Source: Chondrus crispus (lineage: Eukaryota; Rhodophyta; Florideophyceae; Gigartinales; Gigartinaceae). From it: 64,000 nucleotides of DNA. The notes under the pieces were generated by a model, which did not search any database, had not been told where the DNA came from, and saw nothing but the letters and a program-made list of their open reading frames with translations. The translations under genes and the position numbers were made by a program. The stretch spans positions 1 to 64,000 of the forward strand of contig NW_005179229.1 of NCBI RefSeq assembly GCF_000350225.1, read 5' to 3'. Of the stretch, positions 42,101 through 53,748 are shown piece by piece. The stretch's first letter is position 1. Every line of letters begins with the position of its first letter.

Positions 42101-43295
42101 CTGTGGCAACTACAGTTGGTCCTGCAGTAACGATGCATTTGTCTTTTTCAAATGATACTTGCAAGCCCTTTGAAACGATTTGGCTAACAGACAGAAGCGA
42201 GTATCCGAAATCAGGGACATGCAAAACGTTGGACAATTTGCAAGGATGTGGACTACCATTGACGTTCAACATGAATTCTACCTCACCACGACCAGCAACA
42301 TTGGCTCTAGCCTTCGTGCCCATCTCGACTGATCCAGATTGCATCTGTTCATAAGTAACGAACAAAGAGCGATCAAATGTAATGTGGGCACTGCAACCGG
42401 AATCCACAAGCCATGAACCTGCGTTCACTGCCTTCTTTTCGGGAGAAGAAGTCGAAAGCAGGCATGTAAAGTCGCTTTCAGCAAAGGCAGCAGTAGAAGT
42501 TTCATCTCGAGATACGAATGCACTTGGCTTCATGCCGGGGTTGCGGGACCGGAACCCGTCTGGCGGTGCTGGTCGGCGCCCATTCACATTCTTGCCCCAG
42601 CAACGTGCTGCGGTGTGTCCATGTCGATTACAGTTCGTACATCTCATATCACGTCGAATAGGCATGCGATTGACAAGTGCAGGTGCGTGGGGTGAAGTAG
42701 TAGAAGCGGTCTTCATGCTCTCTCGTTGTTCCTCTTGCAGCAGACGACTCTTCACAAAATCGAGTCCAAACACTTTATCCTCATTGCCAAGTGCGTCAAG
42801 AGCAACAATCAAGTTATCGAATCGTGGAGGCAAGCCATTCAACACAGCCATTGCAATTTCTTTATCGTCAATCTCAACACTCATTGACTGCAATCTGGCA
42901 GCAAGTTGCTTCACACGATTGATGAACACGAGCACTTTCTCGGATGGGAGCATGGAAACAGTGTAAAAGTCGCGACGGGCGGAAAGTTTGTTGAGCAAAG
43001 TGTGACGCTCAAACACATTCAGAATCGCCTCCCATGTCTCTTTCGCACTGCTACACCCTCGCACATGTTGCAAGTAGTCATCAGAAAGCGTGAGTCCGAT
43101 GACTGCCTTTGCTTTCGCATCACCACGAATCCACTTCCTGCGATCATCTGAGGTCGCATTTTCCGATATATCATCAAAAACGTATTGATCGACATCTCGG
43201 AGAGCAAGCAGTAGCTCGATTTTCTGCTTCCAGATGTAAAAGTTAGATGCAGTCAGCTTCTCGATTCTGACTGATCCAGAGCTTTGGTCATCCAT
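39198..43295 (-). CDS. CopA-3 gag-pol polyprotein (intact, 1365 aa)
   Basis: Single open frame from ATG 43295 (MDDQSSGSVR). Domains as in CopA-4: Gag 1-~215, CCHC knuckle ~219-232, aspartic protease WLVDSG ~296-301, integrase with HHCC and D503/D566/E602-type triad, acidic spacer ~740-800, RT with YVDD ~1043-1046, RNase H from ~1207. All motifs are present. It differs from CopA-4 by scattered substitutions only (for example TTSPH for ASSPH and KNVNG for KDVNG in Gag). The frame could be read further upstream to a TTG near 43328, but the ATG is conserved in all copies. It would provide particle, protease, integrase and RT for itself and possibly for TRIM and broken copies. Confidence 0.95.
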   Translation of the reverse strand: MDDQSSGSVRIEKLTASNFYIWKQKIELLLALRDVDQYVFDDISENATSDDRRKWIRGDAKAKAVIGLTLSDDYLQHVRGCSSAKETWEAILNVFERHTLLNKLSARRDFYTVSMLPSEKVLVFINRVKQLAARLQSMSVEIDDKEIAMAVLNGLPPRFDNLIVALDALGNEDKVFGLDFVKSRLLQEEQRESMKTASTTSPHAPALVNRMPIRRDMRCTNCNRHGHTAARCWGKNVNGRRPAPPDGFRSRNPGMKPSAFVSRDETSTAAFAESDFTCLLSTSSPEKKAVNAGSWLVDSGCSAHITFDRSLFVTYEQMQSGSVEMGTKARANVAGRGEVEFMLNVNGSPHPCKLSNVLHVPDFGYSLLSVSQIVSKGLQVSFEKDKCIVTAGPTVVATASQVGDLFILDVMNETFSAHVVTLQMLHERMAHVNVQGIASMIHNNVVSGINVRQSDVISAMNRKSDNHSLVCPACVFGKATRSVIPKQRSSSRAQNCLDLVHSDVCGPLEVQSIGGSRYFITFVDDHSNWVVVYTMRNKSEAFAKYKLYEQFAQTHTGRKVKVLRTDRGGEYLSTEFKSYLDSNGTQHQLTTAYTPEQNGVAERLNRTLIDLVRSMLSHKQVSKRFWAEALATAVYVRNRVTSRALPVNTTPHHIWMKSTPNVGHLRVFGSKCWYTLPKLELRKLDLRAREAMFLGYSQCSKAYKLWDGELSKVVVSRDAKFDESTCGMHDIPAHEKDSISSDVGVVLLGGDNENEAATPNANEVGSEEDEISGEVIENEDTHSVGENDEDDVSPPVETPNVTPPTPTPAVRRSSRISRPPGSWWRSNFAAALLSHAHVAIEGPKTFKQATHGPRAAFWQTGIDKELASQTKNRTWKLVPRSEASNILTSRWVFNVKQLPDANGNIVESAKARLVARGFQQVQGLDYTETYAPVIKFTTIRLLLALVAHYDLELHQMDVVTAFLNGDLDEDIYMEQPEGCVDKSKSDHVCKLLKALYGLKQAPRQWHTKVDDFLLGELGFETSRSDPCLYIKRIGNTIMLIALYVDDLLLAGSDIHAIKWMKGELNKRFEMKDLSEAKVCIGLEIQRDRTIKTLSLTQTKYALNVLDRFKMSTCNPSLTPMEQGRKTTNSIENDSETKAPYREAVGCLMYLMVGTRPDLAYAIGKLSQHSANPCDSHWAGVKRVMRYVQGTRNLGIVFDNKSKSPELLGFSDADWAGCSDSRKSTSGYVFKFCGGAISWSSRKQTVVATSTCEAEYIALCEACKEATWLRQVVADVLGLDSDPTIMMGCDNAGTISFAQNESINRRNKHVDVKYHYVRDAIKRNIVNLSHCPTTSMPADILTKALGPILFQKFVELLGLAVSSKSM

Positions 43296-44506
43296 TTCGC
43301 CGAATGGATGTACCCTTCGAGTATACAAGGTCTTCCGTCCCGGGATCCCAAGCCGTTAACCGATAGTCAACACAATGGCAAGCCCACCCGTATAGGAAGT
43401 TTGTAGCGATTACTCGGAAACGTTCTTGGTGCTTGTTCCCGGCGGAGTGGAACAAGCGTATTCTTCTTAAAAATGCCTTAGGGCGCTACCCCTATATGTC
43501 GGCCAGTGCGGGTCTTTCGACTGTGAACTAAATCAAACGTGCCACGAGTAAGCACAACAACTTTGCCTGTAGACGAACCAGGACTTTTGGTTACTACCGC
43601 GAACGGTCCCTGCAACCTAAATCGGCTTGTCCAAACTTGATACGGTACTGCCTCAGAGGGTCTCCCACAACACAAGAATGAAACTGCCTTCGTCGTACTC
43701 GTGTGATTTGTTCACAATCACTCCTTGGGTCACCCTCTTCCGTGCGAACTTAATCAAGGTACGCGACCTTATACACGTATAGTGAGAGGTTCAGTGTTTA
43801 GGCACGTATTCTCTTCACCCAGGGGACCGAAGTCGTACCTATAGGGCTAATACCGAGAGCGTTACCCACACCGCCGACGCACCTCCCGAAGGCAGAGTGC
43901 GGATCGACTAGACCAGTACACTGTGATCCTCCCCGAGGATCAGTAATTCGTCTCTCGACGATTCTTGGTCGGACCCTCGCTCAAGTCAGATTTCCAATGG
44001 CACCAGCCTTTCACCAAGAGCGAGGGTATGTTCCACTGAGGATTTGGCAGTGCGTTGGCCACTAGGGACTTTCTTCCTCCCGACTAGCGGAAGGCTCACC
44101 CACAGCTCACACAACGACTGCCACGACAAAGCAAAAAAACTGAGAACTGACGGACCACTGAGGATTTGGCAGTGCGTTGGCCACTAGGGACTTTCTTCCT
44201 CCCGACAAGCGGAAGGCTCACCCACAGCTCACACAACGACTGCCACGACAAAGCTGCAAGACCACAAAGTTGATTTTCCAAAAACTGGAAACTGACGGAC
44301 CACCAAACTGAAAAATCGGCTGAAACGGTGCTCAAAACGACGGCGAAAACTGAGAAAACTGAAAAACCAAACTCGAAAGCGGAGACTGAAACTGATACCT
44401 TCTTCTTCTGCTTGACGAGCTGAACAAACTGATACTTGAACGACGGCGAAACTCGAACTTGAACCAAAACGAAGACGACGATCAGCGTTGAACTGGGCCC
44501 ATAACC
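43296..44506 (-). other. CopA-3 leader and primer-binding site
   Basis: Primer-binding site GGTTATGGGCCCAG on the minus strand at 44493-44506. The leader has the duplicated block (44035-44130 and 44155-44255), conserved hairpins and the pre-gag segment (43342-43390). A 65-residue open frame at 43478-43675 is not conserved in frame with CopA-1 and CopA-2 and is not called. Confidence 0.8.
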
Positions 44507-45315
44507 TATAGAAAGGTCAGCGGGGCAGAGGGAAGAAGGATGGTTGAAGGTTGCTGGTGGTTGACGGGAAAAGAAGTTGATGCCATTTTACTCTTGGTCG
44601 CCAACTATTGGCGCTACTTATACTCTTCGAACTACATACAATACGAGCCATTAGGGCTGGTCACGTGACTCTCGTTCTTGCACTGGTTGATAATCAAGTG
44701 ACTCTCCCTGTTGCACTCTCGGTTGATAATCAAGTGACTCTCCTACTTCCACTCTCGGTTGATAATCACATGACTCTCCTTCTTGCACTCTCGGTTGATA
44801 ATCAAGTGACTCTCCTACTTCCACTCCGTTGATAATCAAATGACTCTCCTTCTTGCACTCTCGGTTGATAATCAAGTGACTCTCCTACTTCCACTCTCCG
44901 TTGATAATCAAATGACTCTCCTTCTTGCACTCTCTCTTGCTAATAATTTGGGACCGTTTGAGAGTCAATAATATCTGAATGTACTGTACTGTAGATTACA
45001 GATTTTACAATACGATTAATAACCACTGTGGCACATACGTCATACGTGTCACACACGTGTCAAATCGAGAAAAATGAAACATGTTCAGAATGTACTGTAG
45101 AGTGCCACGAGGTACATAACTTACACGTGTCAACACCAAAATTGAAACATGCTCGGAAATGATAGGAAAGTGCAACTGTGTACAAATATGACACGTGTCC
45201 ACCTTGAAGACCAAACATCCTGAGAATGCTCTTGCAAGCATTTTAGGTTTCGTCGACGTACACGTGTAATATCTGTCAGGCTTGGAGCTTAGCATGTGGT
45301 CGAAGATTTCCAACA
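44507..45315 (-). repeat. CopA-3 5' LTR (809 bp)
   Basis: Same length and ends as the 3' LTR. Promoter TATAAGTA lies on the minus strand near 44620. Confidence 0.92.
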
Positions 45316-47138
45316 AATGTGGTAAGTGGAGTCAAACTACTTGGTAATGAGGCTGACAAAATCAACAATACTGACAATGATTGCATCTCTGAAAAATGTT
45401 CTGCGTGCGTCTACGGAAAAGCCACTCGATCTGTGATCCCAAAAGAGCGGTCCTCGAGGCGGGCATACTTCTGTCTAGACTTAGTTCACTCTGATGTTTG
45501 TGGCCCCTTAGAGGTGCAGTCCATTGGTGGTGCCAAGTACTTCATTACCTTCATAGATGATCACTCAAACTGGTCAGTAGTGTACCCTATGCACCATAAA
45601 TCAGAAGCATTTGAAAGATACAAAATGTTTGCACAACTTGCTCAGACTCACACTGGTCGCAAGATCAAAGTGCTTCGCACCGATCGAGGTGGTGAGTATC
45701 TGTCCACGGAGTTTAAGTCTTTTCTGATTGCAAATGGTACTCAGCATCAAATGACGACCGCATACACACCGGAGCAAAATGGCGTCGCCGAACGACTGAA
45801 CAGAACTTTGGTAAACTTGGTGCGCTCCATGCTAGCACACAAGAAAGTTACAAAGGGGTTCTGGGCAGAAGCACTTGCCAATGCAGTGTACGTTCGAAAT
45901 CGAGTCACGTCACGTGCCATTCCCCCCAAGATGACCCCATACCACTTATGGATGAAATCTGTGCCAAATGTTGGTCATTTGCGTGTTTTCGGTTCAAAGT
46001 GTTGGTATACATTACCAAAACACAACATCCAGAAACTTGACGCCCGTGCAAAGGAGGCAATGTTTCTAGGGTATGCTGAAAATACGAAAGCTTACAAGTT
46101 GTGGGATGGTGATTTGCACAAAGTGATCGTATCCAGAGATGTTACTTTTGACGAGTCCACGGGAGGCAAATCTGGTGAACCGATGGATACAAACGAGGAG
46201 GCTACAACTGATGATGACACAATCAACTTGAACATCGATGAGGAAGTTGCAGAAAATGATGCAGTGGCATCAGAAGCATCATCGCCGGATGAACAACAAG
46301 ACTCTGATGAATCCTCCAACTCCTCCCCAACTGCAGGGGAGGACGAAACTACCGAAACAGTTGAGCAACACGTAGTTGAGGAAGAAACGATTGATCCGCC
46401 AACTAATCTCCGTCGGTCCTCTCGCGTTCGAAAAACGCCTGGGGCGTGGTGGGCAGCAGCTTTGGTGACTGCTGGACTCCTTAGCCACGCCTATGTGACA
46501 ACGGAAATCCCAAACTCGTACAAGCAAGCTATGGATTCTCCAAAAGCTCGCTTCTGGCAGAAGGGCATCGACAAAGAACTTGCTTCACAACACAAAAACA
46601 AAACATGGACACTTGTTCCAAGATCTCAAGCATCAAACGTCCTGACGTCCAGGTGGGTTTTCGGAGTGAAGCAACTTCCTGACGAGTCCGGAAAATTGGT
46701 CGAAACTGCAAAGGGACGTCTTGTGGCACGAGGCTTTCAACAAGTAGAAGGCATCGATTACACTGAAACTTTCGCCCCTGTCATCAAGTTCACAACTATC
46801 CGTCTGCTGCTGGCACTGGTTGCGCACTTTGACCTTGAGCTGCATCAGATGGACGTGGTGACTGCCTTCCTCAACGGTGACCTTCACGAAGAAATCTACA
46901 TGGAGCAACCTGAAGGATGCATCGACAAAGTCAAACCTGATTTGGTGTGTGAACTTCTGAAAGCAATCTATGGTCTTAAGCAAGCCCATCGCCAATGGCA
47001 TAGTAAGATCGATGAGTTTCTGATCACTGAACTTGGTTTCAACACTACACGCAGCGACCCATGTCTTTACATTCGACGTCAAGGCAATGTCATCATGATT
47101 ATCGCGTTGTACGTGGACGATCTGCTGCTAGCTGGAAG
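45316..47138 (+). pseudogene. CopC-2 integrase-RT fragment
   Basis: Resumes with the duplicated aatgt (45316-45320) and encodes the rest of integrase (HSDVCGP, RTDRGGEY), the acidic spacer and RT up to YVDDLLLAGS, then joins the inverted LTR at 47139. RNase H is absent. No stops within the piece. Confidence 0.88.
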
Positions 47139-48389
47139 TAATGGTAGGTTTGGAGGGGCAAGGGAAAGAAGGAGGGCAGGTTGATGTGTGTGAGTGAAGG
47201 AGTTGGTGCCGAGGTTTACTTGGAGCCGCCTTTCGGCGATACTTATACACTTTGAGTGTTACACTATCCCATTACTTTGGCACCTGGTAAACCGTACTCA
47301 CCATATGCGCGACCAAGCGCGGTCCTCTTCTGGCCCGTCCACACTGTTCTATTTCCACCTTACGAATTGACTATTGACTATCAGTGCACAACAGTTTCTA
47401 CACATTTCGAGTGACTGTAAACCATGGCCCTATGCATGCAATCGTTTCACACCTTACTAATCTGCATCCAGACATGACAGAATATATTCTTGCATAATGA
47501 ACAACTTGGCATCTCTCTATTTTCAACAACGCAAAGTCCTGTCATATCTCAGTCCCCATACATGCCCTTGTTTCGTACCTTACTAATTTCGGTACACACT
47601 GCCAGACAACTATGACGGGTAGCAACAATGTGCATCCAGACTTTCTACACATCTCACGTGATATCCGATGTGAATCACACGAGTACTGTCATCAACTTGC
47701 ATCCAACGGCGCACCATAACGAGAGCACAGTACAACGTCGCATGCTGACGAGAGTGTAGTACAACGGCGCATGCTGATGCAAGGGTTGCACACAGCGTGA
47801 CGCGTACACTGAATACTCACGTAAGTACATGTCTCTTGCGAGAAATACTTGTTGTACTTTTAATTCACATGTACTGTGCTCGGACACGCGCCGGACCGTA
47901 TGTAGGCGACGTGTACAAGTGTACGTACACGCAGCAACCTGGCGATGTGTACATGTGTACACCGCACACAAGTGTCCAGCGCCAAGGCCACACGTAATTA
48001 CCCATTACAACCATGGTGAACAACTTGAAACCCCCGAAATGATGTAATTAAAACGTATACCGATCATTCAAGATATATCACCAGCATGACTGCCTATAAG
48101 TGAACAATAACAGACCAATTGAATTGCAGCATTCGAGCCAACACCCAATAGATTTGCAGTATTGCCTGTGTAGCCCTATAACGGTTCGGGCCAAATGCAA
48201 ATTTTCGGCATTTATGCAAATTTGCATAACCCTCCAAAAGTCCACTTTCGTCCGCAGAACCCCAAAATCTGAGACTTTACACGTGTCATGTGGTGATATG
48301 GGGTGAGGGTCCGGACCGTCGAGTCATGTACACGTGTCGCTCGATTTTGCACTTTCCAGATACCAGCATGTGGTCGCACATTTTCAATA
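47139..48389 (-). repeat. CopC-2 right LTR (1251 bp, minus)
   Basis: Reverse complement of the left LTR with a handful of substitutions visible. Its U3 end (TTTTCAATA on the plus strand) abuts CopB-3 leader sequence at 48390. Confidence 0.88.
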
Positions 48390-48661
48390 GGCAAAGTGTT
48401 GTGCTTACTCGTGGCACGTTTGATTTAGTTCACAGTCGAAAGACCCGCACTGGCCGACAAACAGGGGTAGCGCCCTAAGGCATTTTTAAGAAGAATACGC
48501 TTGTTCCACTCCGCCGGGAACAAGCACCAAGAACGTTTCCGAGTAATCGCTACAAACTTCTTATACGGGTGGGCTTGCCGTTGTTTTGACTATCGGTTAA
48601 CGGCTTAGGATCCCGGAACAAAAGAATTTGTATACTCGGAACGGTACATCCATTCGGCGAA
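48390..48661 (+). other. CopB-3 leader remnant
   Basis: Last 272 bp of the leader, including a diverged copy of the pre-gag segment (near 48568-48616; TGCCGTTGTTTTG instead of TGCCATTGTGTTG). Confidence 0.75.
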
Positions 48662-51010
48662 ATGGATGACCAAAGCTCTGGATCGGTCAGAATCGAGAAG
48701 CTGACCGCATCTAACTTTTACATCTGGAAGCAGAAAATCCAGCTACTGCTTGCTCTCCGAGATGTCGATCAATACGTTTTTGATGATATCCCGGAGAATG
48801 CGACGTCAGATGACCGGAGAAAGTGGATTCGTGGTGACGCAAAAGCAAAGGCAGTCATCGGACTCACGCTTTCTGATGACTACTTGCAACATGTGGGAGG
48901 GTGTAGCAGTGCGAAAGAGACATGGGAAGCAATTCTGAAAGTGTTTGAGCGTCATACTTTGCTCAACAAACTTGCCGCCCGTCGCGACTTTTACACTGTA
49001 TCCATGCTCCCATCCGGGAAAGTGCTCCGTCGCGACTTTTACACTGTATCCATGCTCCCATCCGAGAAAGTGCTCCGTCGCGACTTCAATCGTGTGAAGC
49101 AACTTGCTTCCAGATTGCAGTCAATGAGTGTTGAGATTGACGATAAAGAAATTGCAATAGCTGTGTTGAATGGCTTGCCTCCACGATTCGATAACCTGAT
49201 TGTTGCTCTTGACGCACTTGGCAATGAAGATAAAGTGTTTGGACTCGAGTTTGTGAAGAGTCGTCTGCTGCAAGAAGAGCAACGAGAAAGCATGAAGACC
49301 GCTTCTGCTTCAACACCACATGCACCTGCACTTGTTAATCGTATGCCTATTCGACGCGATATGAAATGTACGAATTGCAATAGACATGGGCATACTGCAG
49401 CGCGTTGCTGGGGCAAGGACGTGAATGGGCGCCGACCTGCGCCGCCAGATGGGTTTCGGTCACGCAACACTGGCTTAAAGCCAAGTGCATTCGTTTCTCG
49501 AGATGACAATTCTACTGCTGCCTTTGCGGAGAGTGACTTTACTTGCTTGCTTTCGACTTCCACTCCAGAAAAGAGGGCTGCAAACGCAAGGTCATGGCTT
49601 GTCGATTCCGGTTGCAGCGCTCACATTACGTTTGATCGCTCTTTGTTCGTTACGTATGAACAGATGCAATCTGGATCAGTCGAGATGGGCACGAAGGCTA
49701 GAGCCAATGTCGCTGGTCGCGGCGAAGTAGAATTCATGTTGAACGTCAACGGTAGTCCACATTCTTGCAAATTGTCAAGCGTTTTGCATGTCCCTGATTT
49801 CGGATACTCGCTACTGTCTGTTAGCCAAATGGTTTCGAAGGGCATGCAAGTGTCATTTGAAAATGACAAATGCATCGTTACTGCAGGACCAACTGTAGTT
49901 GCCACAGCGAGTCAAGTTGGGGATTTGTACATACTTGACGTCATGAATGAAACCTTTTCTGCTCACGTAGTTACCCTGCAGATGCTACATGAACGCATGG
50001 CCCATGTTAATGTACAAGGAATCGCATCAATGATTCACAATAATGTGGTAAGTGGCATCAACGTTCGTCAAAGCGATGTCATCAGTGCAATGAATCCGAA
50101 GTCTGGCAATCACCTTCTCATTTGTCCTGCGTGTGTGTTCGGGAAAGCAACGCGATCAGTAATCCCGAAACAGCGATCATCGTCTCGAGCACAGAACTGT
50201 CTTGACTTGGTACATTCTGACGTTTGCGGTCCGCTCGAAGTACAGTCCATTGGTGGTTCGAGATACTTCATTACATTTGTAGATGATCACTCGAACTGGG
50301 TAGTTGTGTACACGATGAGAAATAAATCTGAGGCGTTTGCAAAATACAAGTTGTATGAAAAGTTGGCTCAAACCCACACTGGTCGCAAAGTAAAGGTGCT
50401 TCGCACTGATCGAGGGGGAGAGTACTTGTCGACGGAATTCAAGTCGCATTTAGATTTAAACGGTACGCAGCACCAACTCACAACGGCGTACACCCCTGAA
50501 CAAAACGGTGTTGCTGAACGTATAAATCGAACTTTGATTGATCTTGTCCGCTCTATGCTTTCTCATAAACAGGTCAGTAAGCGATTCTGGGCCGAGGCTC
50601 TTGCCACTTCGGTATATATTCGCAATCGAGTTACTACACCGGCTTTGCCAGTTAACACCACTCCCCATCACATTTGGATGAATTCTACTCCAAATGTTGG
50701 CCATTGGCGAGTATTGGGGTCAAAGTGTTGGTATACATTACCAAAATCAGAGCTCCGTAAGCTAGACTTGCGAGCTCGTGAAGCGATTTTTCTTGGGTAC
50801 TCGCAATGCAGTAAGGCATACAAACTTTGGGACGGAGAGTTGAATAAAATTGTTGTGTCACGGGGTGTCAAATTTGATGAATCGACATGTGGTATGCATG
50901 ACATTCCTGCACACGAAAGTGATTCAATCAACTCTAATGTTGACGTTGTATTGCTCGATGGCGACAATGGGTATACAGCTGATACCCCAAATACGGATGA
51001 GGTTGGTTCT
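48662..51010 (+). pseudogene. CopB-3 gag-pol, truncated in the integrase-RT spacer
   Basis: Open from ATG 48662 through Gag, CCHC knuckle, protease (WLVDSG) and integrase to the acidic spacer, where Gyp2 entered (last bases gttct, 51006-51010). Gag contains a 48-bp in-frame tandem duplication (48980-49027 and 49028-49075) plus a third partial copy, so a 16-residue RRDFYTVSML-type block is repeated. This falls in the capsid region and probably damages it. Substitutions near the end (GHWRVLGS for GHLRVFGS) are unlike other copies. Confidence 0.88.
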
Positions 51011-51603
51011 TGTGGTATAACCCCAAATGGAAATTAGATTAGGATCGGAGCAGGGACAGTAAGGCAACGAGCCTTACAGCCATGCGCGCACACACGAGTC
51101 CTCCGCGTGTACGGGACGCGTACAACACGTGGACTGTCATCCCCGCCGGCTGACAGCGTTACAGTGTCGGTAGACCGGCACTACTGTAGAGTTATGATAG
51201 ACTACAATGTACATTAAATATGAGCGGACTGCCAGCGGTGGAGGACGACAAGCAGGGACTTGTCAAGGATCCTCCACCTTGGTCCGCCCGCTTACTTTTA
51301 GGTACTTCCGTCCGTTTTACCTAGGAGTCGCACCGCGCACGGGTTGAGGACGCGCGTAGCACGCCCACGAGCCGGCTCCACCTCCGCCCGTCGGTACTGG
51401 ATCGTCACCCAGTACCGCTCCGGGGCGTCGAGGCGTAGAACCGCTCGCGCGTGCGCGCGTCCTCCCCGATCCCGCTCTACCACCGCTACCTCGAGCCCGT
51501 GCTCGGTACCGTGGGTGGGCCGTGCTTCTGTCTTCCCGCAGATCGGGGTCTTTCCGAACTGTCAGTACTCACCCCCCTCGTCGTTGGGGGTGATTATACT
51601 ACA
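51011..51603 (+). repeat. Gyp2 5' LTR (593 bp)
   Basis: TGTGGTATAA start and TTATACTACA end form terminal inverted repeats. Closely related to the Gyp1 LTR over most of its length, with indels. Contains cattaaatatg near 51214, as in Gyp1. Confidence 0.88.
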
Positions 51604-51604
51604 G

Positions 51605-51623
51605 TGGTGTCCCGACCTAGAAG
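51605..51623 (+). promoter_or_regulatory. Gyp2 tRNA primer-binding site
   Basis: TGGTGTCCCGACCTAGAAG one base after the LTR. Unlike the copia families it begins with TGG, pointing to a tRNA 3' end primer of unidentified type. Confidence 0.6.
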
Positions 51624-53748
51624 ACTCTCAAGATCGAACCGAGAAGACTATCGTTTACCTCCGCGTCCTTACGCGTCGAGATGAGTGGCGACTATCCCAC
51701 CTCGATTCGCTCGGAGCCCGCCGATGTGCGAGAGGCCGCGCTCCGGGTCCGAGTCGGCGACGGCGACGCTGGTCCTCGAGACCGCGAACCGTCGCCCGAC
51801 TTCTCCGAAGGACGCGCTCGCGCGATGTACGATCGCATCGCGGAGTATATCGAAGATGTCCGAACATCCCTCCGTATCGACGTCTCCGACAGCGTCTACG
51901 CCCGCTGTATGGATGAGTTGCGCTCCCTCCGCGAAGGAAGGTTTGAGCGCGTAACTCAGTCCTTGGAGAACCTGCGCGCCCTCGTCAACCAGCTACAGTC
52001 CCGTTTGGTACTGGTCGAAGAGGCGCGCATCGATTCCCCCGCCGTGGACGTTGCCGGTCGACCCGCGAGTGCAAACTCCGGGGTCCGACGCGACCCGCAA
52101 CCCTTCCCATCAGCCGAACAGATGGGAGCGTTTGCGCACATGGCGGCGGAGCTCAACTCAACGCGCCGCCGTGCCCGTGAGATGGAACAGACCTCGGCCG
52201 AGAGGCCGCCCGGAGCCCCCTCGAGTGGGCCCGGTGCCACTGTTCCTCCGGGCGCATCCGGAGCGCAGGAGTGGCCCCCGACTGGAGCCGTCACCAGTCG
52301 GAGGGCGGAGGACATCAAGCCGACGGCGGACGCAAACTTCGCGTCCGAGACTCAAGCCCTGCCGTATGCATCCGGAAGCATGCGGCAGTCCCGACGGGTA
52401 CCGGACGAACCGGACCGTGGCCGTGGAGGAGTCGCCCGCGGATCAGGGGAACCGATTCTCCCCTTCGATCTTCGCTGGGGCGGCTACCAGCCAGCGGATC
52501 TTACCGCGCATCCCGGCCCCGTCGACGTCCGAACGTTGCCCGTCACGCCGTTCGGAACGTTGGGCCCCGCCGAACCCGGGCTCGAGCCCGTCCACACCAT
52601 GATACAGGAGTTCAGCGCCGTCGCGAACTACCGCATGTATCGGTTGGACAACACCTCGAGGCTCGTTACCTCGGGTGACGCGGGACGGATCGCGAAGTAC
52701 GTCCAACGCTGCCGTGGGCTCTGTCCCACGATGAAGAGCTTCGACGGTACTGACGCGATTCAGTTGCTCCCGTTTCTGAAGGATATCCGGATAACCTTCA
52801 ATGCCCAGCACCTGACCGAAGGTGTGGCAATCCGTGTCTTCGCTCACTTCCTCGAGCGGGACGTGGAGCAGTTGTATACGAGTTACACCATGCGCGGCCT
52901 CCGCGCCGGCCAGCTCCACGACGACACGAGCTGGCCTGGTCTCGTCAACCAATTTATCAAACGCTACCTAACCGACGACGTGTTGGGGGAAGCGTTTGAT
53001 GCTGTCGCGTCGGCGCGACAGCTTCCTCACGAAACCGAGAACACGTTCGCAGACCGGCTGGAATCCGCCGCGTTCCGATACACGGCCGTGTTCTCAGAAC
53101 AAGCTCTCGCGCACTACTTCGTGCGCAGGCTGTCCACTGCAGCCCGGGCCGCAGTGGCAGAGACGATGCAAAGGTTGCCCGGACAACAGAAGACCGAACT
53201 CTCAACGATTCGCCGTATCGCAACGGCCGAGGGTACAACCTACCGCGCTCTTCGCGGGTTGCCGCCGCCGGACCCGAAGCCGGCAGCGAAGGGAGTCCGA
53301 ACTCTAAGGTCGCACGGAACGAGCTCGGCGGCGACCGCCCTCCACATTGGAGAAGATGAGTGGCAGGCCTGTTGGAAATCTTCGACCACATGCTAAGCTC
53401 CAAGCCTGACAGATATTACACGTGTACGTCGACGAAACCTAAAATGCTTGCAAGAGCATTTTCAGGATGTTTGGTCTTCAAGGTGGACACGTGTCATATT
53501 TGTACACGGTTGCACTTTCCTATCATTTCCGAGCATGTTTCAATTTTGGTGCTCACACGTGTAAGTTATGTACCTCGTGGCACTCTACAGTACATTCTGA
53601 ACATGTTTCATTTTTCTCGATTTGACACGTGTGTGACACGTATGACGTATGTGCCACAGTGGTTATTAATCGTAGTGTAAAATCTGTAATCTACAGTACA
53701 GTACATTCAGATATTATTGACTCTCAAACGGTCCCAAATTATTAGCAA

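Larger units (their letters stand above)
38378..45315 (-). mobile_element. CopA-3: complete, apparently intact Ty1/copia element (6938 bp)
   Basis: Minus strand. Target duplication aatgt at 38373-38377 and 45316-45320. 3' LTR 38378-39186, polypurine tract 39187-39199, gag-pol 39198-43295, leader, primer-binding site 44493-44506, 5' LTR 44507-45315. Both LTRs are 809 bp; I see only two differences, near 39075 and 45201. Open reading frame and matching LTRs suggest recent activity. Confidence 0.95.
36225..48389 (+). mobile_element. CopC-2: CopC fragment between inverted LTRs, split by CopA-3
   Basis: Left LTR in plus orientation (36225-37475), CopC internal sequence 37476-38377 and 45316-47138 in plus orientation, right LTR in minus orientation (47139-48389). 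Both LTRs are 1251 bp and nearly identical, and both have the U5 (CCATTA) end against the internal piece. The primer-binding site, leader, gag 5' end, RT 3' end, RNase H and polypurine tract are all missing. The outer flanks (aatgg and ggcaa) do not match. This is not a normal insertion. Confidence 0.85.
48390..51010 (+). mobile_element. CopB-3: Ty1/copia element, 5' truncated, cut by Gyp2
   Basis: Starts inside the leader (GGCAAAGTGTTGTGC), so LTR, primer-binding site and most of the leader are missing. Gag-pol begins at 48662 and is interrupted at 51010 by the Gyp2 LTR. The remainder presumably lies beyond the window. Confidence 0.88.
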
